In this document: positions 11,321 to 23,400 of the stretch, one piece after another | Layout of the letters: the number at the start of each line of letters is the position of its first letter | How positions within the stretch are numbered: the stretch's first letter is position 1 | Origin: Adineta vaga | Taxonomy: Eukaryota; Rotifera | Assembly (NCBI GenBank): GCA_021613535.1 | Contig: CP075496.1 | Span: 3,534,001-3,598,000, forward strand | Direction of reading: 5' to 3' | DNA: 64,000 nucleotides | Made by a program: the position numbers and the translations under genes | Notes under the pieces: generated by a model | Seen by the model: the letters and a program-made list of their open reading frames with translations, nothing else | Told to the model about the DNA's origin: nothing | The model's database searches: none

Positions 11321-14300
11321 TGCACAAATGAACAAAAGGAAAATAGAATAAAAATATATAATAATGATACACAATCTACAATAAAGACAAATTTGTCTTC
11401 AACGATACTGACATGAGGAAATATGTCGTTTACATATAAAAAGAATAATTTCACCAATCGTATTGCAATACTTTTGTTTATTCCACCATAGGACACGAAA
11501 CAATGTCTTCGAAATGATGCAATCAGATTTATATAAATTACTTTTTAAACATATTTTTATTCTTCTCTATTATATCGATTGAGTAAACTCAAAAAATAAA
11601 TAATAATGAAATATTTATCTATAAATTTCCTGTAGATGTCCTCCTCGTTCGATAAAGACTCATATGCTTTCAATTAAGAGTATAGAATGAAGAAAGGTAT
11701 TTTATTAAATTTCACATTTAGGAACAGCGAAGAGGTAAAAGCAGGGGAGAGTGAGTATAGACCAAAGTGAGAGAAAAATCCCTCGCACAGTTGCACCGTC
11801 CTTATCTCATCATGTTGATATCTGTTACGCGATTATAATGCAAATATATATAATATTTCTGTAAGATTGCAACGATCAATTAAATACGATTGATTTGTCA
11901 AACATCTGTTTATCATTTTCTTTGATGTAAAAAAATGCTAATGAACCACTCGATATTGTTCGAAATAGATGCAATAATTTGAAGTGGTAAAAGAAATAAA
12001 TTCTGCATATAATATTCAACAAGCAGAAATCGATTTATAATAGAAGAAACATACATTTGAATCAGCCACGAGAACTCAATCGAAGTTATTCGTTTCCAAT
12101 TCTAATGAGTATCCAGTTGAAAATTTCAAAATCCATTTTTATTTAGATACATAAAAGATACAATGACAACAGCGAAGAATAGGTAATAGTAATTTGTATC
12201 TTATTTAATCTAGAATCTATAGAATAACGTGCTTTCTTTTTTCCAAAGATATTTATACATGAACTACTGATTATGAATAATTGGAAAAAAAGTTCTCCTT
12301 GAGGAAACTAGAATGACTATTTGTGAATTAATAAATCTATATCTGTTAAAAGTAAATATTGATTTTCATCAGTAAATTGAATCAGAAAAAAGGAAGAAAA
12401 CAGGTTTTCTTATACTCATTCTCGCGCATCGACCGTTTTTTGATTATGTAATAAAATAATCATTAAGAGAAAGCTAGATACACGAGAAAATGTATTGAAT
12501 ACATACCTTGATCGGATTGGAAAATAATTAAATGTCGATGAGTGAAAAAAAGAACATTTCTATGTAATGATCTACTTGTTTAATACCTTGGTGATTTTGA
12601 CTAAGATTGGTTGAATTTAAATAGAGAAACTAAGGAGACATTGCTTGTTATGATCAATCCTGATTTATGATTGAAAATGTCGGAAATAAAAGGATTTTCC
12701 TTTCAGTTCTGGGTACAATTATTTCCGGATATGATTTTTGAAAAGTTCTCTTCGCCGCCTTCGTTAGATGGATTGTTTAAATTAACACATAACTTATTTT
12801 GATGTTTTTTCTCTTTTTTCCAGACTATTCAGAAAAGCAAAAAAAAATATCGTTATTAATAAATGTTCTTTTTTCTTGCATATTAATGTGTTTTAAAATA
12901 GAAAAAAACCCCGTTCGAAATCGTAATCTCAATAATAAACTTCAAGAGAATAAACAGATGATGAAGATTGAAGTTCTTTACTTCATTGTGACATCGAGTA
13001 TTGCTTCTTTAGAATGATCTATAGAACTGGTATTAAATCATACCGTTGGATAGACTCGACTTATAGTATCTATAAGATTGTAATAATCAGTACTTTATTT
13101 TTAATCCATCGAAGAAGTCATCAATGGATTTGATGTCTTTGTCTTAGGGGTTGTAATCTTTTTGAAGATAGTCTTATTGAAGATTAACTGTTCTGTCAAC
13201 GATTAACAATGAGAAAATATTGATGCATGAGAAGATTAATTTTGAACTGATCTAATTGAAATTTGAGTCGAATATGTTCATCGAACTAGGAACATTTCGA
13301 AGGCGATGGAATGATTTATTTCCGTAGAAGAAAAAAAAATCATTTCTCCTTTTCTTTTCTTCCGTCTTCGAGCAACGGTGACACATTTCCTGAATAATCT
13401 TTTTTTTTCAATAGATTCATAAGAAGAAAAAAAATCAGCTGGTCATTTTTTTTTCTTTCAATCTACCGATTTGTTTTTTTCAATAGATTAAATGGACTGG
13501 AAATTAAATCGTTGATTAGCATAAAACATCGACAAAAACTAATCTTTAACTTCTTTTCTCTCGAGAGAATGATCTCAATACATTTCAATTTCTAGGGCTA
13601 CACAGATACAACATGTCATATATGACTTCACGAATCCATCAAGTTTCATTTCATTTTTTTCTTCTCTTCATTACAGATTTAATTCGATATTTTCTTTTTC
13701 GAGTCAAGTGAATTTGAAATTGATAAATGACTTGTCATTTCTTCATTTTAGAACAAATAAACTATCGAAATATTCATGCAGATGAAGATGAAGCATGAGA
13801 GTATGTACTTGATCAAATTCGACAAGAAGAAGAAGAACAACTCGAGTGAATAGCATGCGGAAAAAGAACATCAAAGTGAAGCTTTTTTTCGGCTAATTTT
13901 ATTGATTAAATACATTGATTTTGTTGATGTTGTTGTTGTTGTTGTTGCCTCTTATGGGAGGAAAAATATTTCTCAATTATCTAATTGTAGATATTATCGA
14001 TTTCAACTTATTGAATGAATTTACTAGCTTATCATCTAATAAATGAATCTGGTAAGTTCATCTAAGTATATATTGACATTGCACTTGAACGAACGATCTT
14101 TCTTCGGCATTTTTTTCCTGTTTATACAAGACGAACGATAAGGAAGAAAACGATAAACATATACACAATAATGATTAGAAAGCATGCTAGACAGTGGTAG
14201 CAAACAAGCTGAAAAGACGTTTTTCATTCCATTTTTTTTCTTAGGCTTTTTTTTATTTGCGAGCGCATTCCATTCCGTTCTTTTTTATGTCTCAGATGAA

Positions 14301-14549
14301 TTATGGATTGAACGCAAGAGGGAATGTTCTCTACACGATATATATATATATATAGAAAGAGATGAGAAGAATACAGGAAAAAAAAGCAAGAAAGAAAATG
14401 GTCGATGTCTGAAAGAAAGAGACGTTTTTTTTTCGCCATAACAGTAGAAAAGTGGAAACAAAACGGCGACATCGTAGAGAGGAAAAAGAGAGCGGCACGT
14501 CATTTCATCTACTTCTCTTGCTTGTTTCAGTAGCATACAATATCGTGGC
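11321..14549. other. Long non-coding interval 5' of the ankyrin gene
   Basis: 3.2 kb between the divergent RRM gene and the first ankyrin exon candidate. It is AT-rich with many homopolymer runs. No recognisable protein-coding exon apart from a short protein-like stretch with in-frame stops near 13750-13850, described under findings. It probably holds regulatory DNA of both genes. Confidence 0.5.
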
Positions 14550-14612
14550 ATGGTCATGAACATAGAACAGCAGACAACCACTGCTCCAACAACCACAACT
14601 ACCAATGTACTG
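14550..14612 (+). other. Candidate alternative first coding exon of ankyrin (a)
   Basis: Open 21-codon exon starting at an ATG (a second ATG follows two codons later). It encodes MVMNIEQQ and then a Thr-rich stretch TTTAPTTTTTNVL. It ends at a GTAAAA donor in phase 0, which is the phase needed by the ankyrin repeat-1 exon at 20344. Splicing over 5.7 kb is inferred, not shown. Confidence 0.4.
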
Positions 14613-16475
14613 GTAAAAAACTCTCTTTTTTTCGATAGTGTCATAAATGTCATTGTTTTATTATTTATCGAATTAATAACTTATTCTTAACATAATTAAC
14701 ACACTACAAGCAAGATTTAATCAGACAGAATCTTAAGGATAGTATTTAGTTTTCTAAAATTAACAAACTAGTTATTATATGTTAAAACAAGAATATGATA
14801 CAGCTGTTTATCGTTTCTTATTAGATTTACCTTGAGTTTATCGAAGTATTCTGTTTTCGTACTTGTATCAGCGTGAATAATAATTCGATTAGAGAAAATA
14901 TTTAACTTAAGATTTCGAAACTTTTTCTTCTTCTTCTTCTTGTTCTTTCTAGTAGAATATCTTCAGTTGAAAATTGAAATTCGAGACATACTTATTCAAA
15001 TAAATGATTGTACAATGAAGAGCTTGTTTGGCTACAATAATAACTTAAATCATAACGGTATATAGATTTTTCATATCGTGAATGATTCTTTTTCTCTTTC
15101 GCTATTAAAAGAACTGTAGATCAGATTGATTGTATACATAGGTTTTAGATGACTTTGCCTATTTCTTCTCTGAAAAAAAAAAGCTTTTTAACATAAAAAT
15201 GAATAATTACAAGTCACGATCGATACGTCTAATACAATGAATTGAAGAATAGAAAAGAATACGATTGATACATTTGCCTGAGGTTATCAATGATTTTTCT
15301 CTTTTGTAATCTAAAAATGAAGAAAAGACTTGCATTAAAACACGAGAAAGAAGAGGAGAAAAAAATCAAATACTACATTCAGTAGTTAAAATTTTATTTT
15401 ATAGTCTTTATGTATATTTAATTATTGTAATAGAATTTTCATTTTTTCATGATAAATAATTGAGATAGAAAAATTTATTATTGAAAACAAAATATTATTT
15501 TGATTAAATAAAAATCTCGTCATTTTTTCTATTCTAATAAAAGAAATATCTTCCTGTATTTTATCAAATGTCTGCTATCGAGTATGACTATGTCATTTCT
15601 GACATTTGTTCCTTTCGTGCAATTAAATTATGATCATCTAATAGAATCAGAATGAAATTTCGAATAAATTTTTAATTAAGATATTCAAAGATACATTTGT
15701 TTTCTTACATATTTTATATGATTATTTGACAATTGTCAATATAAAAATCGAATAGTGTTCGAATTTATAGACACACACATATATATCTTTTGGTATATTG
15801 TACATAGACGAGATCTTATTTGATTGATTGATGATAGTCCTTCGTGTGAGATAATTGTATATAGATGTGGGCTTGTCCAATTAAGTATTTGTTTCTTGGT
15901 ATATACTGTTGTTAAGAAAAAAAAACCACAATTACCCTTTTTTCATAGATCAGTCAGTTTTTCTTTCTCTCCTTCATCTTTCTTTCCTTCTGTCTTCGGG
16001 TTTTTTCTGTTGTCGATATTGTTCTGTGACATGATCCACTCGGTATGTGAGCATACTCGTATGTATTGCCTTGTGTATCATATTCTGTTGTTCGCTACAT
16101 CATCTGTACTATATTGAGAAGGATTATTATCAAGAAAAAAAAGAACATATTCGCTTCATTTTGCTACAGGCAAGGGACGACATAAGGAGAAAAAGAGAGA
16201 GAATATTGGCAAACGGGACTCATCGTAGTAAATAATATTGACAGAGAGAAAAGAGAAAACGATTGCAGCTCAATACATATGCTAGTCTATTTCTTTCTTT
16301 CTCTCTCTCTTCTCCTTTCTCTTCTCTCTCTCTCTCTCTACTCGCGTTTACCTTCACTTAGTATATAGAAAGAACTAAATTGTCCGTATTAATGAAATGT
16401 GCGTACTCAATATAGTCGATTATTTTTACTGTATTTGAATCTTATCGTTGACGTTTGTTCTACTTGTTCAACGAA

Positions 16476-16505
16476 ATGACCCATTCAAAACCAAGCTCAT
16501 CCACA
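16476..16505 (+). other. Candidate alternative first coding exon of ankyrin (b)
   Basis: Ten codons, MTHSKPSSST, followed by a consensus GTAAGT donor in phase 0. A long CT tract (16291-16339) lies about 140 bp upstream. A further short phase-0 candidate, MIHS with donor GTATGT, lies at 16031-16042. Confidence 0.4.
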
Positions 16506-17363
16506 GTAAGTAACAAGAACTAATTTCATACATGCAGAGATGCATTTGCATCCACGCACAGATGTTCCTGAATATATATATATATATATTTCTTTCCTGA
16601 TTTTATATTTATTCACCGTTTCTTTTTTCTTTTTTGTATAATATTTAAAAACGTATTAGTAGTGTAATTGATCCTATCCTGAGGAAGGCATGAGAACATT
16701 CTTGTTTAATTTTTTGCCTATCGATTTTCTTCATTGCCTTGTCTAATTCACATGAGAAGCAATGTTCGTTCAATCAATAGACTTTTTTCCCTGACTAATG
16801 GAATAGAAGAGAAAAAAAGAGAAGTTTTAATAAAATTATTTGGATTATTGCTTGTTAGAGCAAGTTCTTTTTCTCTACATCGTCATACTATATTGTGACA
16901 CAATTGTCTCTATAATGTTATTGCTTCTTCTTCTTTTTCTTCTTCTGCTTTATTCGTATCTAGATTGCAATTCTAGTAGTAGTAGTTACTGATCGATGTC
17001 GCCGGAACATAGTTCGTTCAGTATAGACGAACAATTCGTTAATCCAAAAAGGAAATTCGAAGGCATAACAAATGGAGAGAGAGAGAGAGGAGAAAAGAAG
17101 AAGAATCGGTCTCTACGACTAGCCTCTACGCATCTTTTGCCAACAGATGATGACGGCTGATTATTAACAATATTTCTTCTGACGCTAAACAGTATTTCCA
17201 GTCAATGCTTATAGGAATGGAATGATAGAAAAGAATTACTTGTTTTTCATCAAGTAGTTTTTGATAGTAGATCGTCTCTTGATACTATCCTAGAGATAAT
17301 ACAAAAAAACTATTGTTTTTTATGCGTATTTATTGATAAACAAAGATCTTTTGATCAAAAACG

Positions 17364-17480
17364 ATGTCCGATCTGACATCAACTAAAAATATTCAATCAT
17401 CAATACATCGTCCAACAACTATCAACCTATCTTCATTGCCGCAAGCCATCGATTTTCATCATCATCACCATCAAGTACAA
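17364..17480 (+). other. Candidate first coding exon of ankyrin (c), used for the CDS call
   Basis: 39 codons from ATG ([11 protein letters not shown]) to a GTGAGA donor in phase 0, with a five-histidine run near its end ([10 protein letters not shown]). It is the longest and most protein-like of the candidate leaders. A GA tract lies about 270 bp upstream (17074-17103). Confidence 0.5.
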
Positions 17481-20400
17481 GTGAGAAAGAGAATATAAAT
17501 ATGTGCATTTCACTTGTAATAAAAGAAAAACTCTACATATAGTTCGAACTCGTCGTAATCTTGGACAATTATGAAACATACATATACATATGTCACTGAC
17601 ACTTTACGGGGAATAGTTTTCGTTTAGATTATATAATCCATTCGAGTATACTCATATCTACAATAGAACATTTCGATGACTTCTTTCTTCTCTTTTTTGT
17701 TTTGTGTAACTATTATTCACCTATAAATATAAAAATAAGTAAGTGAGAACACGAAACCTTATATTTCTATACATCGACTTGTGCGAAAAGAAAACGTTAT
17801 TAAACTTTAAAAAATCGTGTTGTTTTTTCTATTATTATTTTCACTAATTCTATTTTCTAATGGTGACATGATAAGACGGCGAAGAGAATGAAACGCGCAA
17901 GTCATCTCATCACCATCATTTGTTTTCCATTCGCATACAACATCGATAGATATTTCCCATGATAATGTTCGTGCGTTGATGTAAGCGCACGCATTGCATT
18001 TGCATTTAGTCTCTTACATTCGCAATATTTGTACGATCGAACAGAACGAACAGTCAGTTGAGATTTTCAATGTTACTTGAAAATAGAAAAAAAACTTGTT
18101 TGCGAGAAAAGAAAAAAAGAAAATCTTATTATGTAGTTGTTGTTATTGTTATTAGATGTTTTAATGAAAAACACAAAAAAAAGAACAAAACCGCTTAAAA
18201 CAATAAAAGCAAATTATTTTTTACATACACAAAAATTCCTTTGCTTTGTTATTTGCGGTGGCAAAAATGAAATGACTAACTTTTTTCTTTCCTCCTCTCT
18301 CTCTCTCTCTCTCTCTCATATTTTGTCATTATGACTCATTATCATACAATTGAATATTTTAACATTTAACTCTTCTTCAACTATTTTTTTCGAGAACAGA
18401 TGTTGCATTCTGGACTAGTTTTCTTCTTCGTTCTGTCTAGCGAGCCAGATGTTACCCATGCTTTCAGTTCAATTTCTTAATGGAAAAAAAGGAAGAAAAA
18501 GGAAAAAAGAATTGATGCGTTTTACTAGTATAAAAAGTGCGTTCTAACGAGAGAAAAAAAAGAAGAAGGAGAAATGAAGAATACAATAATCTAACGAGCA
18601 TCAGGAGAGAGAGAGAGACAGAGAGGAAAAAAGTGAGGCGTGTATGCTCGTCGCGTTCATACACTTTGAATACTTTGTCTGTCTGAATAGTTGACGAGAG
18701 TAGTGCTGCCACAATTTTTCAGTCTTCTTTCTTTTTCTTTTCTTTCTTGTTATATTCACTGTTTGCTTCTAGAGTTGCTTTCATTATAATACATACAGTT
18801 TCTCTTTTTCTTCATTCATTCATTCATTCATACACTATATTTTAATCTTCATTCTGTCACATACGAACACGCAAAACGTGCGAAAAGAAGCTTTCCAAAT
18901 GCCAATTATTTCATTTCGTTCAATATGACAGTGGTATGTTGATAAATTTAATTTTTCGATTTCTTTTTTTTTTGCAAATCGAATAAGTTTTGTTTTGATT
19001 GAAATTATTTGAAAGAAAAATATCTGTTAATCGTATTTATTTACGAAGGACAACGTTTGTTTTCATTGGCAAGTCTATTTAGCTGCCGGTCATATATCCG
19101 TTTTTTTGCTTGTTGATAATACTTATTTCTTTGGCCTTTGCTTCCTTGTCTATTCAATCGATCAATCGGGGATATATATGATGAACGCATTAAGGCAGAG
19201 GACAAGCAGCAATAGAGGAAGAAGATAACGATAGGAACGATCAATAGGTTCAGTTAGTAAGCATGCTGTTACTATTGATTGTTTGTTCTGTTTCCTTTTC
19301 TTTCTTACTCGACATATTCTTTTTCCTGCTGTGTTAGTTATATTTTTGGGAATGTTCTTCTTAACTGTTGGTTGGCACTCTAGCATATATCTAAACATAC
19401 GCAATCGAGAAATACATATGCATGTATAAAAGCGAAGGAAAAAACGAGAGGAAGAGAGAAAGAGAAGAGAAAAAGGAGATACTGGAAGTATGGATATAAA
19501 AAGAAAATCGAGCGTTATCTTGATTATACACTAGTTTCTTCTTCTTCGTCATGTTCGTATTCTCTCACTCTCGTTGAGTGTCGTCTTATTCACAAGAATT
19601 TTATTACGACGACGCACCGTGATCATTAGTTGCTCGTAATTTTTCATTTCAATCCGAGATATTTGTTATTCAAGAGAAGATTGCTATTCATGGGTCGACA
19701 TTTGTCGAATAAAGTTCGATGCACCTTCGTGAGTACACCAATATCATTATTTGTTAACCTTGAAAACAAAAAACCGATGATTTCTTAGTTTAAATAATCA
19801 TTAGAAGACATGTCATAACTATAAATGATAAATGATTGCTATTTTTCTTGCCGATTTCGATCTCTCTTTTTTCGGTAAATAAGGAAATAGAATAATTTGC
19901 AGTACTTTCGGGGTTTTTTTCATTTATTTACAATTTTTTTAATATGTATTTATATGGCCGGAAAAGATCTCTAGACAGGTCAATAAGAGAAGTTGTCACT
20001 GAATTAGAAAAGAAATTTATGCCTGATAGATAAGAACAACTGTATCAGATTTTTCTCGCTTCTTTCGAAATCTGTTTTCTAGCTTAGAATAAAAGCTGCA
20101 GCAAAATGACTGTCTAAGACACACGATCAATTGTATCTTATCATGATATACGTTTTCTGTCTATAAATGTATAGTAAAAGAAATGATTGTTGATTGTATT
20201 GATTGCCAGATTGCATAATCTTAAGCACAAAAAACAAAAGAAATATTCGTCATTCATATGTAGACAATCGATTGTTATGTCAGTTGGAATATCAAACTTA
20301 ATTGTATTTAATTGCCGAATAAATTTGATGTTTTGTTTTCTAGTCTGATGGAAATTCGGGCTTTTTACGAGCAGCACGAGCAGGAAATCTTGAGAAGGTT

Positions 20401-23400
20401 TTGGAATACCTTCGCTCATCAATTGATATCAATACGAGTAATGCTGATGTATTTCTGTCTTTGATTACTTGAAATCAAGAGAAGATCTCATCTTTCATGA
20501 TATTTTTATCGCTTTAGAATGGATTAAATGCACTTCATTTAGCATCAAAGTATGTTAAGATGATTTTTCTTATTAAATGATTAAATGATATTTTTATTTA
20601 GAGAGGGTCATGTAAATATCGTCCAAGAGCTTCTTTCACGTGGTGCCAATGTTAATGCAGCAACGAAGGTCTTTCAGATGTCTTTATGACAAGGATTAGT
20701 CATTAATCATTTTTCTCTCGATTTAGAAAGGAAATACAGCTCTTCATATTGCATCTTTGGCGGGTCAAGAAGAAGTTGTTAAACTATTAATTAAACATAA
20801 TGCTAATATTAATTGTCAATCACAGAATGGATTCTCTCCTTTGTACATGGCTGCACGTATGTTAAACAAAAGAAGAAAGTCTTTTCTTAGAATAACATTT
20901 TCATTATGATATTTATAGAGGAGAATCATCTTGAAGTAGTTAAATTTCTGCTCGCTAATGGCGCTAATCAAAGTCTAGCAACTGAGGTAATTTATCTTTT
21001 TTTTGCTTTCATAGAATTTCGTTAATAGAAGGTTCCATTTAGGATGGATTTACGCCTTTAGCTGTTAGTCTCCAACAAGGACACGATAAAGTGGTTGCTA
21101 TACTCTTAGAAAATGATTCAAAAGGTTCGAAAGTTCGTTTACCAGCATTACATATTGCCGCGAAGAAGAATGATACCAAAGCTGCTGCTTTATTATTACA
21201 AGGCGATAGTCAACCTGATCTTAATTATAAGGTTTGTACTTCTAAAACTATGACGATTATTTTCATATCAATACTTCATAATGAATAGGGAGGAGGTTTT
21301 GTTAATTGTACAACAAAGGTTTGTTTTCTCAATGTCTATCTAGATGGGTGTCTTTTGCTTCCATATTCTATTGTCTATCTGTTGGTGATGGAGTCATTTT
21401 AATGTTTCGATGTTGTTGTTATTATTATTATTGTTTTGTTCGTCTGTTAATTATAATTTTTATTTCTCTTGATTTCAGCTGGGAAGAGTAAGCATTAGAA
21501 TATTGATATAGACTAATCTTCAACTAATTGTTCGAAATAGTTAGAACAATATATACACATACATGTAAAAATTTATGACATCATGTCAGTTAACATATTT
21601 GTATAGATTATTGTAGTATGTTCATATCAAAATATTTCGATTTGATTGAATATGACATGGCCATATATATAAATATATAATAGCGTCTTTTTCTCTTTCT
21701 TTTAGTCTGGTTTTACTCCTTTACATATTGCAGCACATTATGGAAATTTCGAAGTAGCTCAATTATTGATTAGTCGTGGTGCAGACGTCAATTATGCTGC
21801 TAGTGTAAGCATGTGTATAAATATAAACTTGAGATGAAAATGAACTTGTACTTGAGATATGAAGTGTATATTAAAACATGTTACTTTTACGAATTCAATT
21901 TGATTGCATCATAAAACAAGAAAAGATGAAGAAGATGAAAATTAGTTTTTATATACAGATGCATTCAAATGCCGTCGGCAATACGACGTTAATTTATCAG
22001 ATGTTTTGGATTAATCAGACGATTCTCGAGAGATGAATAACTATCCTCTAGATATTATAGAAGCAAAAGAAGAAGAAGATTACTAATATGTTTAATTTGT
22101 GTTTGTTTTTCTTTTAGCAAAATATAACACCATTACACGTCGCATCAAAATGGGGAAAAGACAAGTTAGTTCGATTATTACTTGAAAAAGGTGCACAAAT
22201 TGATGTTAAAACAAAAGATGGACTTAGTAAGTGATTTCAATGAAGATTATTAAGATGATTGAAGAAATCATTTGTAATCTATTTTTAGCACCTTTACATT
22301 GTGCTGCTCGATCCGGTCATGATCAAGTTGTTGATATATTACTTGAAAATGGTGCTCCATTTGGTGCAAAAACAAAAAACGGTCTCTCAGCTCTTCATAT
22401 GGGTAAATAATAATTTCTATGTTTTCATTTTGTTTTTCAATGAATTTCATTCGATTTTAGCTGCCCAAGGCGATCATGTTGATGCAGCACGTATTTTGCT
22501 TTATTATAAATCGACACTTGTCGATGATGTTAGTTCGGTAAGTTGACAATTGATTATTTTTCAATCATTTAAAATCAAACATATTTGCTTCTTTTTCTTC
22601 AAAAGGATTATCTTTCACCATTACATGTTGCTTCTCATTGTGGCAATTATAATGTTGCTAAACTTCTATGTGAACGACGTGCGGATGTCAATGCCAAAGC
22701 ATTAAATGGTTTTTCTTGTTTACATATTGCATGCAAAAAAAATCGTTTAAAACTAGTCGAATTATTAATTGCAAATGGTGTTGATATTGAAGCAAAAACT
22801 GAATCGGGTTTAACAAGTCTCCATGTTGCTGCATTTGTTGGTAGTCTTGAAATCGTTGTGTATTTATTACAACATGGTGCAAATATAAATGCAACAACGA
22901 TACGTGGTGAAACACCGTTACATTTAGCAACACGAAATAACCAAATTGAAGTTGTTCAAACATTACTTCGTTATGGTGCATTAGTTGATACAAAAGCTAA
23001 AGAAGCACAAACATGTTTACATTTAGCAACACGTTTGGGAAATATTGAAATTGTCAAATTATTATTACGAGCAAATACACAAGTTGATAGTACAACTAAA
23101 GATGGATATTCAAGTTTACATATTGCAGCAAAAGAAGGACATGATGAAATTGCTCATTTATTAATTGATCATGGAGCAAATTTGAATCTGTTTACGAAAG
23201 TATGAAAAAGAAATTTGATTGAAATAGAAAAAGTCAAAAACTTTTGTTTTTCTTTTCTTTCTTCTAGCGTAATTTTTCGGCATTACATATTTGTGCTAAA
23301 TATGGTAATCTTAAAGTTGCCAATCTTCTTCTACAGAAAGGAGCAACTGCAGATATTCAAGGCAAAGTAAGAATACTCTATAGCAAATTGAATACATCTC

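Noticed and set aside
12670-12715. Another ATG-to-donor phase-0 segment (MSEIKGFSFQFW) as an ankyrin leader
   Set aside because: The donor GTACAA is weak and the site is far upstream; equally likely by chance.
14285-14653. Minus-strand open frame with a hydrophobic Val-rich stretch
   Set aside because: Low-complexity complement of the Thr-rich candidate leader and of simple repeats; no start context or splice partners.
22688-22993. Minus-strand open frame across the ankyrin repeats
   Set aside because: Shadow of the repeat-coding strand, His/Leu-rich from reversed codons.
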